A stretch of 64,000 bases of DNA. It comes from Actinomycetota bacterium. Its GTDB lineage: Bacteria; Actinomycetota; Actinomycetes; Propionibacteriales; Nocardioidaceae. The translations under genes were made by a program, and so were the position numbers. The notes below the pieces were generated by a model. The model was not told the DNA's origin and ran no database searches. It saw nothing but the letters and a program-made list of their open reading frames with translations. The DNA is taken from the NCBI GenBank assembly GCA_009701885.1, contig WLJH01000014.1:35449-99448 (forward strand). Reading direction: 5' to 3'. Of the stretch, positions 18,760 through 26,806 are shown piece by piece (position 1 is the stretch's first letter; every line of letters begins with the position of its first letter).

Positions 18760-18785
18760 CTCCTCACCATGCCAGCAAATGCACG

Positions 18786-18811
18786 AGGCCGCACGCCTCG
18801 GCGTGCGGCCT
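18786..18811 (-). terminator. Hairpin downstream of tRNA-Val(CAC)
   Basis: An 11-bp GC stem (AGGCCGCACGC / GCGTGCGGCCT) with a CTCG loop starts 8 bp after the 3' end of the minus-strand tRNA. It probably terminates the tRNA transcript before the lipoprotein gene. Confidence 0.65.
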
Positions 18812-18818
18812 GTCGGGG

Positions 18819-18890
18819 TGGGCGATACTGGGTTCGAACCAGTGACCTCTTCGGTGTGAACGAAGCGCGCTACCACTGCGCCAATCGCCC
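18819..18890 (-). tRNA. tRNA-Val (anticodon CAC)
   Basis: The 72-nt cloverleaf has acceptor GGGCGAT/ATCGCCC, anticodon stem CTTCG/CGAAG with loop TTCACAC giving CAC, and T-arm with TTCGAAC. The discriminator A is followed by CCC rather than CCA, so the CCA end must be added enzymatically. It is nearly identical to tRNA-Val(GAC) at 20668, but in the opposite orientation. Confidence 0.95.
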
Positions 18891-19028
18891 GTGCGGTGGC
18901 CGACTGTAGCGCATGGCCCACCCCTGCTCCGCATCGGCGTCGAGCACCTGGAAAAACTCTGCAGGAATCCGCGTCATGGGCCGATCGGAAGGACGTCTCC
19001 CCTCCAGAGACGACTTCCAGGAGGACCC

Positions 19029-19487
19029 ATGCCGAACTACCCCGACCCCACCCAGGGCCACCTGACCGGCCCGGTGACGGTGCTGGTCTCCGAGGTGCGC
19101 ATGGTGTCCCTGGACGTCCCCGGCGAGCGCGGTGGCGAGGTGCCGGTCTCGCTGACCTACGACCCCCAGGACCCGTACGCCGTCGCGCTGGTGTTCCACA
19201 CCGCCGAGGGCGACGTGACCTGGATGGTCGCCCGCGAGCTGCTGGTCGTGGGGGCCGGCAGCCCGACCGGCGACGGCGACGTCATGATCTGGCCGGCGCT
19301 GACCCCCGACCTGGAGGACGCGGTGGTCATCCGACTGCAGGCGCCGGGCGGGCGGCTGGTGCTGCGACTGGGCATGGCCGAGCTCGACGACTTCCTGGCC
19401 CGCACGCTCGCGCTGGTGCCGCTCGGCACCGAGTCCGACCACCTGGACCTCGACGCGCTGGTGGCCGACCTGCTCCAGGGCGCCTGA
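19029..19487 (+). CDS. SsgA-family (SALP) sporulation/cell-division regulator-like protein
   Basis: 152 residues. Similar to Streptomyces SsgB-type proteins over most of their length: VSLTYDPQDPYAVALVFHT, TWMVARELLVVG, GSPTGDGDVMIWP and SDHLDLDALVADLL are the recognisable family blocks. In streptomycetes such proteins position FtsZ at sporulation septa. Here the job is unknown but a role in division is likely. ATG with AGGAGG 5 nt upstream. It stands alone between tRNA-Val(CAC) and a convergent pabC-like gene. Confidence 0.88.
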   Translation: MPNYPDPTQGHLTGPVTVLVSEVRMVSLDVPGERGGEVPVSLTYDPQDPYAVALVFHTAEGDVTWMVARELLVVGAGSPTGDGDVMIWPALTPDLEDAVVIRLQAPGGRLVLRLGMAELDDFLARTLALVPLGTESDHLDLDALVADLLQGA

Positions 19488-19506
19488 GCCCCGGCAGCCC
19501 TCACCC

Positions 19507-20325
19507 TCAGAAGCCCTCGGGCTCCCTCAGCGCCCACGTGCGCGCGGCCTCGAGGGTGAAAGGCCCCGGCTGGTCCCACGTCCGACCGTCCCAGCGCAGC
19601 ACGGGCTGCACGTCACGGGTGGTCGAGACCAGGAAGACCTCCGAAGCACCCGCCGCCACCTCGGCCAGGGGCGCGTCGACCTCGACTCCCCCGCACCACT
19701 CGAGCACGAGCGCGCGGGTCACCCCGGCCAGGCAGCCGCTGGCCAGCGTGGGGGTCCGCAGCTCGCCGTCGGCCACGTAGAAGACGTTGGAGCCTGTGCC
19801 CTCGCACAGGTCGCCGACGGTGTTGGCCAGCAGCGCCTCGTCGGCTCCCTGTCGTTGGGCGTGGGCGAGGGCGATGACGTTCTCGGCGTACGACGTCGTC
19901 TTGAGCCCGGCGGTCGCGCCGCGCTCGTTGCGGGGCCAGGGCACGGTGACGACTGCCGCCGAGGCGGCGGCGGGCGCCATGGGGACGGCCACCACGACCA
20001 CGGTCTGGCCCTCGTCCCCCCGGCCGGAGCCCAGGGGCGCGGGCCCTCCGGTGACGGTGATGCGCAACCGCCCGAGCGGCAGGTGCTCGGCGGCCAGCAC
20101 GGCCCGCACGCCCTCCTCCACCAGCGGGCGGTCCGGTGCCTCGAGACCGAGGCCGAGGGCGCTGCGCTCGAGCCGGTCCAGGTGCGGACCGAGGGCGAAC
20201 GGCCGGCCGTCGACGACCTTGACCGACTCGAAGACCCCGTCGCCGACGGTGAGGCCGTGGTCGGTGACGCGGACCGCTGCGGCGGTCGGGTCGAGGAGCA
20301 GGGAACCGTCCACCCAGGCGTGCAT
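19507..20325 (-). CDS. pabC: Class IV aminotransferase, aminodeoxychorismate lyase-like
   Basis: 272-residue PLP enzyme of fold type IV. The N-terminal MHAWVDGSLL…DHGLTVGDGVFES, the putative PLP lysine in GLKTTSYAENVIAL, EALLANTVGDLCEGTGSNVFYV, and GCLAGVTRALVL are family blocks. Aminodeoxychorismate lyase (folate) and branched-chain or D-amino-acid transaminases share this layout, so pabC is a best guess. ATG 20325 is preferred to GTG 20334 because TACAGT lies seven bases before the ATG and there is no ribosome-binding site, consistent with leaderless expression. Confidence 0.82.
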   Translation of the reverse strand: MHAWVDGSLLLDPTAAAVRVTDHGLTVGDGVFESVKVVDGRPFALGPHLDRLERSALGLGLEAPDRPLVEEGVRAVLAAEHLPLGRLRITVTGGPAPLGSGRGDEGQTVVVVAVPMAPAAASAAVVTVPWPRNERGATAGLKTTSYAENVIALAHAQRQGADEALLANTVGDLCEGTGSNVFYVADGELRTPTLASGCLAGVTRALVLEWCGGVEVDAPLAEVAAGASEVFLVSTTRDVQPVLRWDGRTWDQPGPFTLEAARTWALREPEGF

Positions 20326-20332
20326 GGCGGTC

Positions 20333-20338
20333 ACTGTA
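20333..20338 (-). promoter_or_regulatory. Candidate leaderless -10 of pabC-like gene
   Basis: TACAGT on minus, seven bases before ATG 20325. It overlaps the alternative GTG start, which argues against that longer start. Confidence 0.45.
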
Positions 20339-20401
20339 AGCCGCTGGTCAGCGGGCTGTTCACGGTCCCGTCAGGGGGCCGAAACGCCGTGGTGACCCGG
20401 A

Positions 20402-20459
20402 TTTGGCGCGGTCTGGGCCATGGGCTACTGTTTCCGTCGTTCGCCAGGGGCAACCCTGG
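20402..20459 (+). promoter_or_regulatory. Promoter and leader hairpin of the tRNA Gly-Cys-Val cluster
   Basis: TTTGGC (20402-20407), an 18-bp spacer and TACTGT (20426-20431) form a plausible vegetative promoter about 37 nt before the tRNA-Gly. Within the leader, CCAGGG-gcaa-CCCTGG (20444-20459) forms a perfect 6-bp stem with a GNRA-type loop, 8 nt before the tRNA. It may assist 5' processing (inference). Confidence 0.5.
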
Positions 20460-20467
20460 GGAAGCAA

Positions 20468-20540
20468 GCGGACGTAGCTCAGTTGGTAGAGCGCAACCTT
20501 GCCAAGGTTGAGGTCGCGAGTTCGAGCCTCGTCGTCCGCT
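20468..20540 (+). tRNA. tRNA-Gly (anticodon GCC)
   Basis: 73-nt cloverleaf. Acceptor GCGGACG/CGTCCGC, D-arm GCTC…GAGC, anticodon stem CAACC/GGTTG with loop TTGCCAA giving GCC, T-loop TTCGAGC. No CCA encoded. First of three tandem tRNA genes. Confidence 0.96.
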
Positions 20541-20571
20541 CGGAGAGGTCTCTCCATTGTTTGGCCTCCGC

Positions 20572-20645
20572 GGTGGGTTGGCCGAGAGGCGAGGCAACGG
20601 ACTGCAAATCCGTGTACACGGGTTCAAATCCCGTACCCACCTCCA
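20572..20645 (+). tRNA. tRNA-Cys (anticodon GCA)
   Basis: Acceptor GGTGGGT/ACCCACC, anticodon stem ACGGA/TCCGT with loop CTGCAAA giving GCA, T-loop TTCAAAT. CCA is encoded (20643-20645). Starts 31 bp after tRNA-Gly. Confidence 0.96.
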
Positions 20646-20667
20646 GCCCCACCACAACTCAAGACCC

Positions 20668-20742
20668 GGGCGATTGGCGCAGCGGTAGCGCGCTTCCTTG
20701 ACACGGAAGAGGTCACTGGTTCAAACCCAGTATCGCCCACCA
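20668..20742 (+). tRNA. tRNA-Val (anticodon GAC)
   Basis: Acceptor GGGCGAT/ATCGCCC, anticodon stem CTTCC/GGAAG with loop TTGACAC giving GAC, T-loop TTCAAAC, encoded CCA at 20740-20742. Differs from the inverted tRNA-Val(CAC) at only a few positions, including a compensatory G-C to C-G change in the last anticodon-stem pair. Confidence 0.96.
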
Positions 20743-20745
20743 GCA

Positions 20746-20779
20746 CGAGAGCCCCCGACCTCCTGGTCGGGGGCTCTCG
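20746..20779. terminator. Strong hairpin after the tRNA cluster, shared with the convergent DUF2510 gene
   Basis: A 15-bp perfect stem, 20746-20760 pairing with 20765-20779, with loop TCCT. It begins 4 bp after the tRNA-Val CCA and ends 28 bp before the stop of the convergent gene, so it probably terminates both transcripts. Confidence 0.8.
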
Positions 20780-20807
20780 CCGTGCACGGCTCTCGTGGGC
20801 CCGCTGC

Positions 20808-21545
20808 TCAGAACGTGTCGTTGATGGTGATCCGGTCGTAGCTGGCCGGCAGGTCGTCGAAGGACGAGCAGTCCACGGTGACCTTGGTGCCGACGGCGAC
20901 CTCGTCGGTGTAGCAGTCGACGGTGGCCAGCACCTCGTTGCCGGACCAGAGCTTGATCTCGACGAAGGCGCTGTCGGGGGTGTCCCGGTTGTTGGTGAGC
21001 TTGAGCCCCTCGATGTCGGCGTCGTCGACGAAGTCACCGACCACCGACCACCCGGGGTCGTAGTCGAAGCCGGAGACCTCGAACGCCTCTCCCTCGGTGA
21101 TCTCCAGCGGGTTGTCGGGGCCCCCGGGCTGGTCGTCCTCGCGCTCGATCGTCTCCACGGCCTCGTTGACCGCGCCACCGACGAGGGTGACCACGGCCAG
21201 GCAGCCGCCACCGACGAGCAGGATCAGCACACCGATGACGATGAGCACGATCTTGGTGGTGTTCGAGGACCCCGAGGAGGGGGCGCCCTGGTAGCCCGGC
21301 GCATAGCCCTGCTGGGGGTACGCCTGGCCGTAGCCCTGCTGCGGGTACCCCTGCTGGTAGCCGGCGTACCCCGGCTGCTGGTAGCCCGGCTGCGGGTAGC
21401 CCTGCTGGGCCGGGTCGGCCTGCGGCTGGCCGTCGGCGGCCTGCGGGGCGGGGCCGGGACGGAAGTGGGCGGTCCACTGCGTGCCGTCCCAGTAGCGCTC
21501 GCGACCGTCCGGCTGCAGGTGCCACCCTGCGGGTGCTTGACTCAT
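20808..21545 (-). CDS. DUF2510 membrane protein with GYPQQ-type repeats
   Basis: 245 residues. The N-terminal DUF2510 motif (AGWHLQPDGRERYWDGTQWTAHFRPG, about 6-31) is followed by a Gly/Tyr/Pro/Gln-rich repeat region (about 40-90, repeats of the PQQGY type). One membrane helix lies at about 99-122, and an extracytoplasmic domain similar to small secreted beta domains closes the protein (WSVVGDFVDDADIEGLKLTNN, with a Cys pair). Envelope-associated, function unknown. Leaderless arrangement: TAGGTT, six bases, ATG. Confidence 0.86.
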   Translation of the reverse strand: MSQAPAGWHLQPDGRERYWDGTQWTAHFRPGPAPQAADGQPQADPAQQGYPQPGYQQPGYAGYQQGYPQQGYGQAYPQQGYAPGYQGAPSSGSSNTTKIVLIVIGVLILLVGGGCLAVVTLVGGAVNEAVETIEREDDQPGGPDNPLEITEGEAFEVSGFDYDPGWSVVGDFVDDADIEGLKLTNNRDTPDSAFVEIKLWSGNEVLATVDCYTDEVAVGTKVTVDCSSFDDLPASYDRITINDTF

Positions 21546-21551
21546 GAGGCC

Positions 21552-21557
21552 AACCTA
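21552..21557 (-). promoter_or_regulatory. Candidate leaderless -10 of the DUF2510 gene
   Basis: TAGGTT on minus, six bases before ATG 21545. No ribosome-binding site. Confidence 0.5.
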
Positions 21558-21654
21558 GGCCCGCCGTGGCCCTGTCGTCCGCACTTCCCGCTGCGCCGAC
21601 GCGGGCTGGCCCGAGGTGCGCCCCGGTGTCGGCGCGACGTGGGAGGCTCCGCCC

Positions 21655-22368
21655 GTGCCCTGCTCCCCCACCCGCCGCATCGCGACAGCGTGGGCGTCGC
21701 TGGTCACGGCGGTCGTGCTGGTGGCGACCGGCTGCACCCTCCCGGCGACCGACCGTACGCCGTCGGCGGACCCGGCCCCCGTGCGCGAGCTGTCCCCTGC
21801 CGACGCGCTCGACGCCCTGGACCGGCTGCCGCGCACCGACCGCGACCCGGGCGGACCGACGTACGACCGCGACGCCTTCGGGCCGGCGTGGTCCGACGTG
21901 GACGGCAACGGCTGCAACCAGCGCGACGACGTGCTGCTGCGCGACGCCGAGCCCGGCAGCACCACCACGACCCGCCAGGACGGCTGCGACCACGACGTGC
22001 TGGCCGGCACGTGGGTCGACCCCTACACCGGGGCGCGGCTGGTCATGACCGACATGAAGGACCCCGCCCAGGCGCAGGCCGTGCAGATCGACCACGTCGT
22101 CCCGCTCGCCGAGGCCTGGCGCTCGGGCGCGAGCGGCTGGAGCGCAGCGCGGCGCGAGGCCTTCGCCAACGACCTCGGCGTGCTGGTGGCCTCCGGCGGG
22201 CCGACCAACGCCGCCAAGGGTGACGACGACCCGGCCGCCTGGCTCCCCCGGGCCCGCTTCCAGTGCGCCTACGTGCTGCGCTGGGTGGCGGTCAAGGACG
22301 CCTGGGACCTCGCCGTCGACGACTCCGAGGACGCCGCGCTCAGGCGGGTGCTGGCGCAGTGCCCCTGA
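21655..22368 (+). CDS. Exported lipoprotein with HNH nuclease-like (DUF1524/GmrSD C-terminal) domain
   Basis: 237 residues. Start GTG 21655, with GGGAGG 8 nt upstream. Signal peptide with lipobox VATGC at about 21-25. The C-terminal domain carries the family pattern QIDHVVPLAEAWRSGA (His of the HNH), FANDLGVLVASGGPTNAAKGDDDPAAWLP. Related secreted HNH proteins are common in actinobacteria and phages. Extracellular nuclease activity is inferred, not shown. Its last 29 bp overlap the 3' end of the convergent amidohydrolase gene. Confidence 0.88.
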   Translation: MPCSPTRRIATAWASLVTAVVLVATGCTLPATDRTPSADPAPVRELSPADALDALDRLPRTDRDPGGPTYDRDAFGPAWSDVDGNGCNQRDDVLLRDAEPGSTTTTRQDGCDHDVLAGTWVDPYTGARLVMTDMKDPAQAQAVQIDHVVPLAEAWRSGASGWSAARREAFANDLGVLVASGGPTNAAKGDDDPAAWLPRARFQCAYVLRWVAVKDAWDLAVDDSEDAALRRVLAQCP

Positions 22369-24166
22369 CCGGCTCGGGGACCGGGGACGAGGTGGCCGGG
22401 GCAGCCGTCGGCTGACCCACCCGCAGGAACGAACCGGTCCGCTGCCGGCCGACGATGTCGGTCGGCTCGCCGTCGCGGACCACCACCTGGCCACCGACCA
22501 TCACCAGCGGCACCGCGGCGTCGTTGCGGTTGACCATCCGGCGCAGCCCGCCGTAGATCTCCACCGGCGCCTCGTGGTACCCCTCCAGCGAGGCGTCCAG
22601 GTGGGCCGGGTCGACCACGAGCACGTCGGCACGGTCGCCGACGCGCAGGTGCCCGGCGTCGATGCCGTAGAAGTCCGCGAGCTCGCCGGTGAGCCGGTGC
22701 ACGGCCTGGGCGACCGTGAGGAAGGGCCGACCGGCGACCTCGGCGTCGCGCACGTGCTTGAGCAGCCGCAGCCCGAAGTTGTAGAAGGCCATGTTGCGCA
22801 GGTGCGCACCGGCGTCGGAGAAGCCCATCTGCACGTGCGGGCTCTGTGCCATCCGCTGCAGCACCTTCGGGCGGTGGTTGGAGATGGTGGTGCGCCAGCG
22901 CACGGCGGTGCCGTGCTCGAGCACGAGGTCGAGGAAGGCGTCGACCGGGTGCAGGCCGCCGCGCTCGAGGCCGACCTGGCCGAAGGACTTGCCGACGACC
23001 GAGGCGTCGGGGCAGGCGACGATCTCGGCGTCGAAGAAGTCGCGGTGCCACACCCGCGGGCCGTACTTGGACTCGTAGTCCTTGCGGAAGGCCCGGCGGT
23101 ACTCCTCGGAGCGGAACAGCTCCTCGCGCGCGGCCTGCTCCTGCAGGTGCAGCGCGATGGCCCCGGAGCCGAACTCCTCGAAGATGACCAGGTCGATGCC
23201 GTCGGCGTACACCTCGAACGGCACCGGCAGGTGCTGCCAGCGGAAGTCGGCACCGAGGCGGTTGACCACGCCGCCGAGCAGGTTCATCAGGTGGATGACG
23301 AACGGGATGGCCTTGATGTCGGCGGCCGAGAGCAGGCTCGTGCGCAGGGCGGGCTGCTTGCCCCAGCCGATCGAGCCGAGCGCCTGGGTGACGATCGTGT
23401 GCGGGTGGCTGGCGTCCGGACCGGCCTGGAGCACCCGACCGCGGCGGCGCAGCAGCGAGCGCAGCGGGCGCATCTCGCGGCGCTTGGCGTACGTCGAGGG
23501 CAGCGTCCGCGAGCGGCACAGGTCGCCGTCGAGCTTGTCGAAGAGCAGCTGCTGGGCCGACATGCCCACGAAGCCGGCGTCGAGGGCGTCGGTGAGCATC
23601 TGCTCCATCCGCGTGACCTCGGAGCGGCTGGGCCGCACCTCCTTGCGGGTCGCGCGGTCCAGGCCCATGACCGCGGCACGCAGGTCGGAGTGGCCGACGA
23701 AGGCCGCGAGGTTGGGGCCGAGCGGGCGGCGCTCCAGCGCCTCGACGTACTCCGCCGGGCCGTCCCAGCCCTCGCCCGCGTCGCGCAGCCGCTGCAGCGC
23801 GCCGATCACGTGCTCGCGCGGGATCGCCTCGACCCGGCCGAAGAGGTCACCGGCGTCGACCGGGTCGACGTGGACGGTGGAGAGCGAGCAGGAGCCGAGC
23901 AGCAGCGTGGTGATGCCGTGCCGCAGGGACTCCGAGAGACCCGGGCCCTCGAGCACCTCCACGTCGTAGTGCGTGTGGATGTCGACCATGCCCGGCATCA
24001 CCCAGCGGCCGGTCGCGTCCACGACCTCGGTGCCGGGACCGGCCTCCAGCGGCTCCACGGAGACCTCGACGACGCGGCCGTCGCGGATGCCGAGGTCGCG
24101 GATCGCGGGTTCGGCGCCAGTGCCGTCGAACCAGAGGCCGCGGCGGATGACGGTGTCGTAGCTCAC
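22340..24166 (-). CDS. N-acyl-D-amino-acid deacylase-family amidohydrolase
   Basis: 608-residue metallo-dependent hydrolase. Early beta domain, then DIHTHYDVE (metal ligands, about 61-69), SCSLSTVHVDP, AFVGHSDLR, a central catalytic barrel, GFSDAGAHLRN (metal Asp) and the C-terminal GDRADVLVVDPAHLD…VVVRDGEPT. The family removes acyl groups from D-amino acids or cleaves similar amides. The substrate here is unknown. It is the last gene of the CYP51 operon, 20 bp after the alpha/beta hydrolase gene. The GTG start has no clear ribosome-binding site, so the start is tentative. Its 3' end overlaps the convergent HNH gene by 29 bp. Confidence 0.88.
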   Translation of the reverse strand: MSYDTVIRRGLWFDGTGAEPAIRDLGIRDGRVVEVSVEPLEAGPGTEVVDATGRWVMPGMVDIHTHYDVEVLEGPGLSESLRHGITTLLLGSCSLSTVHVDPVDAGDLFGRVEAIPREHVIGALQRLRDAGEGWDGPAEYVEALERRPLGPNLAAFVGHSDLRAAVMGLDRATRKEVRPSRSEVTRMEQMLTDALDAGFVGMSAQQLLFDKLDGDLCRSRTLPSTYAKRREMRPLRSLLRRRGRVLQAGPDASHPHTIVTQALGSIGWGKQPALRTSLLSAADIKAIPFVIHLMNLLGGVVNRLGADFRWQHLPVPFEVYADGIDLVIFEEFGSGAIALHLQEQAAREELFRSEEYRRAFRKDYESKYGPRVWHRDFFDAEIVACPDASVVGKSFGQVGLERGGLHPVDAFLDLVLEHGTAVRWRTTISNHRPKVLQRMAQSPHVQMGFSDAGAHLRNMAFYNFGLRLLKHVRDAEVAGRPFLTVAQAVHRLTGELADFYGIDAGHLRVGDRADVLVVDPAHLDASLEGYHEAPVEIYGGLRRMVNRNDAAVPLVMVGGQVVVRDGEPTDIVGRQRTGSFLRVGQPTAAPATSSPVPEPVRGTAPAPA

Positions 24167-24186
24167 AGGAGAATTCAAGAGGGGTC

Positions 24187-25485
24187 CTAGGGGTCGGTCA
24201 AGAGCTCCGGCACAGATTCTGACAGGAGGGCCTGCCTGTCCTCGGGCAGCGCGAAGCCCGCGGCGACCATCGTCTCGGTCGCAGCCTCGTACGCCGCGAG
24301 GTAGGCAGCCCTGGTCGGCCACCGGTCCGCGAGCACCTCGGGAGCCACCGGTGTGGTCGAACCGAAGAGCTGGCAGACCAGCGAGGCTCCCGCGGGCGCC
24401 GCGCCACTGAGCCGCTGGACCGCAGCGTCGACGGCCGGGGTACGGACGCCACCGAGGGTGTTGCCGAGGGTGTCGACGACGTACGCCTCCTCGCCTGCAC
24501 CACCGCTGACCTGCAGGAGCTCGCCGGGCGGCGGGGCGTCTCCCCCGCGCGCCCACCGCTCGAGCGCCCGCAGCCCCGCGCGCAGGACGTAGACCTGCTG
24601 GCCGCGGTTGACCGGGGTCGGGCAGCCGAGGAAGTCCTCGAAGGCGTCGATCTGGAACTTGTCGGCGTGCGCGGTGCCGGCGACCTCCCAGGTGCGCAGC
24701 AGCGGGCCGTCCGGCTGCCGCGCGGGGAGCGAGCGCATCCGGCCCAGCACGTCGGTCTCGGTCTGGACCACCAGGGTCGGGACCAGGTCGTCGGGCAGCG
24801 GCGCGGGCTGCTGGGACAGCACCTCGGTCATCGTGTGCTGCACCGCGGACGGCTCGACCGGGGGCAGCGCGCCGGCCCGCGAGTGCACGAGGTAGCCCGC
24901 GAAGGGAGACCCCGGGGAGTGCACGGAGACCAGGTGCCGCGAGAGCAGGCAGGCCGACTGCGACTCCCCCACGCCGAGCACCAGGTCGGCCCCCACGAGG
25001 TGGGCGACCGCGCGGGCGACCTGCTCGTAGACGTCGTGGCACCAGGCGTCGCCGGGGTGCTCGAGCCCGCCGTACCGCTCGGGGTCCGCCCCGACCAGTC
25101 CCGGGCTTCCTGCACCGCTGCCGTCGCCGACGGCGACCGAGGCCTGACCGCCCATCACCCCGACGTACTGTGCGGAGATCCCGGCCCAGGCGTGGCCCGA
25201 GCGCAGCAGCTCCTCGGCGAGGTAGGTCCAGTCCGGCGCCGCCTCGGCGCCGGAGGAGACGTTGAGCCACTCCGCACACAGGGTGCCGCTCGCCTGCCCT
25301 GCGGGCGGGCGCCGCACCAGCACCCGGACGGCGTACGCCGCCTCCCGGCCGCCGGGAGAGACCGCGACACCGGACGCGACGTGCTCGGTCTCGGTCCAGC
25401 CCCGCGCGGCGAGGTCGACCGGGGGTCGTGCCCCGTGCAGCCGGTGGTCGCCCGGGGGCAGGCGCTCCAGCGAGGCGGTGCTCAC
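24187..25485 (-). CDS. Alpha/beta hydrolase domain protein (Abhydrolase_10-like)
   Basis: 432 residues. The nucleophile elbow is GVGESQSACLL (G-E-S-Q-S). EWLNVSSGAEAAPDW near the N-terminus, VGVMGGQASVAVG and the C-terminal GTAHADKFQIDAF, which supplies a His, fit a large secondary-metabolite-type hydrolase family of unknown substrate. GTG 25485 overlaps the CMD-like gene's stop by 4 bp. Within the operon it may hydrolyse an ester or lactone intermediate (inference). Confidence 0.83.
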   Translation of the reverse strand: MSTASLERLPPGDHRLHGARPPVDLAARGWTETEHVASGVAVSPGGREAAYAVRVLVRRPPAGQASGTLCAEWLNVSSGAEAAPDWTYLAEELLRSGHAWAGISAQYVGVMGGQASVAVGDGSGAGSPGLVGADPERYGGLEHPGDAWCHDVYEQVARAVAHLVGADLVLGVGESQSACLLSRHLVSVHSPGSPFAGYLVHSRAGALPPVEPSAVQHTMTEVLSQQPAPLPDDLVPTLVVQTETDVLGRMRSLPARQPDGPLLRTWEVAGTAHADKFQIDAFEDFLGCPTPVNRGQQVYVLRAGLRALERWARGGDAPPPGELLQVSGGAGEEAYVVDTLGNTLGGVRTPAVDAAVQRLSGAAPAGASLVCQLFGSTTPVAPEVLADRWPTRAAYLAAYEAATETMVAAGFALPEDRQALLSESVPELLTDP

Positions 25486-25898
25486 CCCTGCTCTCGCCCG
25501 GCCGCTTCGGCCCGGGCCCGCGCGGCCTTGCCGATGGCGTCCTCGACGACCGCATTGAGCTTCGCGCCGTCGGGCCAGCCGGCGTAGTGGCAGACCATGA
25601 TCACGACCTCCCGCAGGGCCGCGTCGTCGAGCTCGCCGTTGGCCAGGGCGGCCGGCACCTGGATGCCGAGCACGTCGGCGTACCCCTTGCCGGCGAGCAG
25701 GCCGATGAGCAGCAGCCGGCGGTCGCGGTCGGAGAGCCCGGGGCGCTGCCACACGTCGCCGAAGAGGTGGTCGGCGGTGTAGCGGAAGAAGTCGCCCTCG
25801 CCGTCGGACATCTCGAAGCCGTAGACCTGCTCCATCTTCTCCAGGCCGCGGCGGCGGGTCTCGGGCAGGTGGTCGAACTTGCCGGGCTGGTCGGTCAC
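25482..25898 (-). CDS. Carboxymuconolactone decarboxylase-like (AhpD-fold) protein
   Basis: 138-residue all-helical protein. GDFFRYTADHLFGDVWQRPGLSDRDRRLLLIGLLAG and VVIMVCHYAGWPDGAKLN match the CMD family. It has a single Cys in CHYAGWP rather than the CxxC of AhpD peroxidase reductases, so decarboxylase- or scaffold-type function is more likely. Same order as Rv0771 after Rv0770 in M. tuberculosis. GTG start overlaps the upstream dehydrogenase by 4 bp. Confidence 0.88.
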   Translation of the reverse strand: MTDQPGKFDHLPETRRRGLEKMEQVYGFEMSDGEGDFFRYTADHLFGDVWQRPGLSDRDRRLLLIGLLAGKGYADVLGIQVPAALANGELDDAALREVVIMVCHYAGWPDGAKLNAVVEDAIGKAARARAEAAGREQG

Positions 25899-26806
25899 GG
25901 CTGCTCCCTCTCGGTGTCGTCGGCGGGGTGGTCGGCCGGGTGGTCGGAGAGCAGGGGCGAGTGCGGCATGCCCAGCCCGGGGGCCAGCCGCTCGAGCGCG
26001 AGCCGGGCCAGCGGGACGTCGACGCCGAGCTCGTCGGCCAGCGACGTGGCGAAGGTGAGGTCCTTCTCCCCCAGCGCGACGACGTGCTCGAAGACCCCGA
26101 ACCAGAAGTCGTCCGCGGCGATGGGCGCGGTGGTCTCGCGGTGCATGATCGCGCCCGGCCCACCGGTGATCGCATCGGTGTGGCGGACGACGTCGCCGAG
26201 CGCTCGCAGGTCCAGGCCGGCGGCCTCGGCCAGCCGTTGGGCCTCGGTCGCGGCGGTGAAGGCCACGAAGTGCATGAGGTTGCGGGCGAGCTTGAAGCGG
26301 GTGCCGGCGCCGATCGGTCCGGCGTGCACCACCTTGCTGCTCATCGCCGCGAGCACCGGGTGGGCGGCCGCGAAGGCGTCGTCGGTGCCCCCGACGAGGA
26401 TCGCCAGGGTGCCGGCGGCCGCGCCCATGCCGCCGCCCGAGACGGGGGCGTCCAGCACGCGCACCCCGTGCCGGGCCGCGGTGACCTCGAGCGCCCGCGG
26501 GGTGTCGGGCGCGACGGTGGAGTGCACCACCACGGTCAGCCGGTCCCCCGCGACGCCCAGCACCTGCCCCATGACGTCGCGCACCTGCTCGTCGTCGCGC
26601 ACCATCACGCAGAGCACGTCGCAGTCGGCAGCCAGCCTGGCCACCGACCCGGCCACCCGCGCGCCGGCGGCGGCCAGCTCCTCCAGGGGCTCCGGGGCGA
26701 CGTCGTACACCCCGAGGTCGAAGCCGTCGGCCGCGGCGAGCCGCAGCGCCATCGGCTTGCCGATGTTGCCCAGGCCGACGAAGCCGACCCGCAGACCCGC
26801 GCTCAC
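25895..26806 (-). CDS. 3-hydroxyisobutyrate dehydrogenase-family NAD(P) oxidoreductase
   Basis: 303 residues. Rossmann motif VGFVGLGNIGKPMALRL (about 7-23), substrate motif DAPVSGGGMGAAAGTL (about 120-135), and catalytic Lys in GAGTRFKLARNLMHF. The group reduces or oxidises beta-hydroxyacids. The counterpart in M. tuberculosis is Rv0770. GTG 26806 overlaps the preceding SDR by 4 bp, and the stop overlaps the CMD-like gene by 4 bp. Confidence 0.9.
   Translation of the reverse strand: MSAGLRVGFVGLGNIGKPMALRLAAADGFDLGVYDVAPEPLEELAAAGARVAGSVARLAADCDVLCVMVRDDEQVRDVMGQVLGVAGDRLTVVVHSTVAPDTPRALEVTAARHGVRVLDAPVSGGGMGAAAGTLAILVGGTDDAFAAAHPVLAAMSSKVVHAGPIGAGTRFKLARNLMHFVAFTAATEAQRLAEAAGLDLRALGDVVRHTDAITGGPGAIMHRETTAPIAADDFWFGVFEHVVALGEKDLTFATSLADELGVDVPLARLALERLAPGLGMPHSPLLSDHPADHPADDTEREQP

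Noticed and set aside
22340..25555. A single 1071-residue hydrolase fusion.
   Set aside because: The first half reads another frame of the alpha/beta hydrolase gene; only the part from GTG 24166 is a real amidohydrolase.
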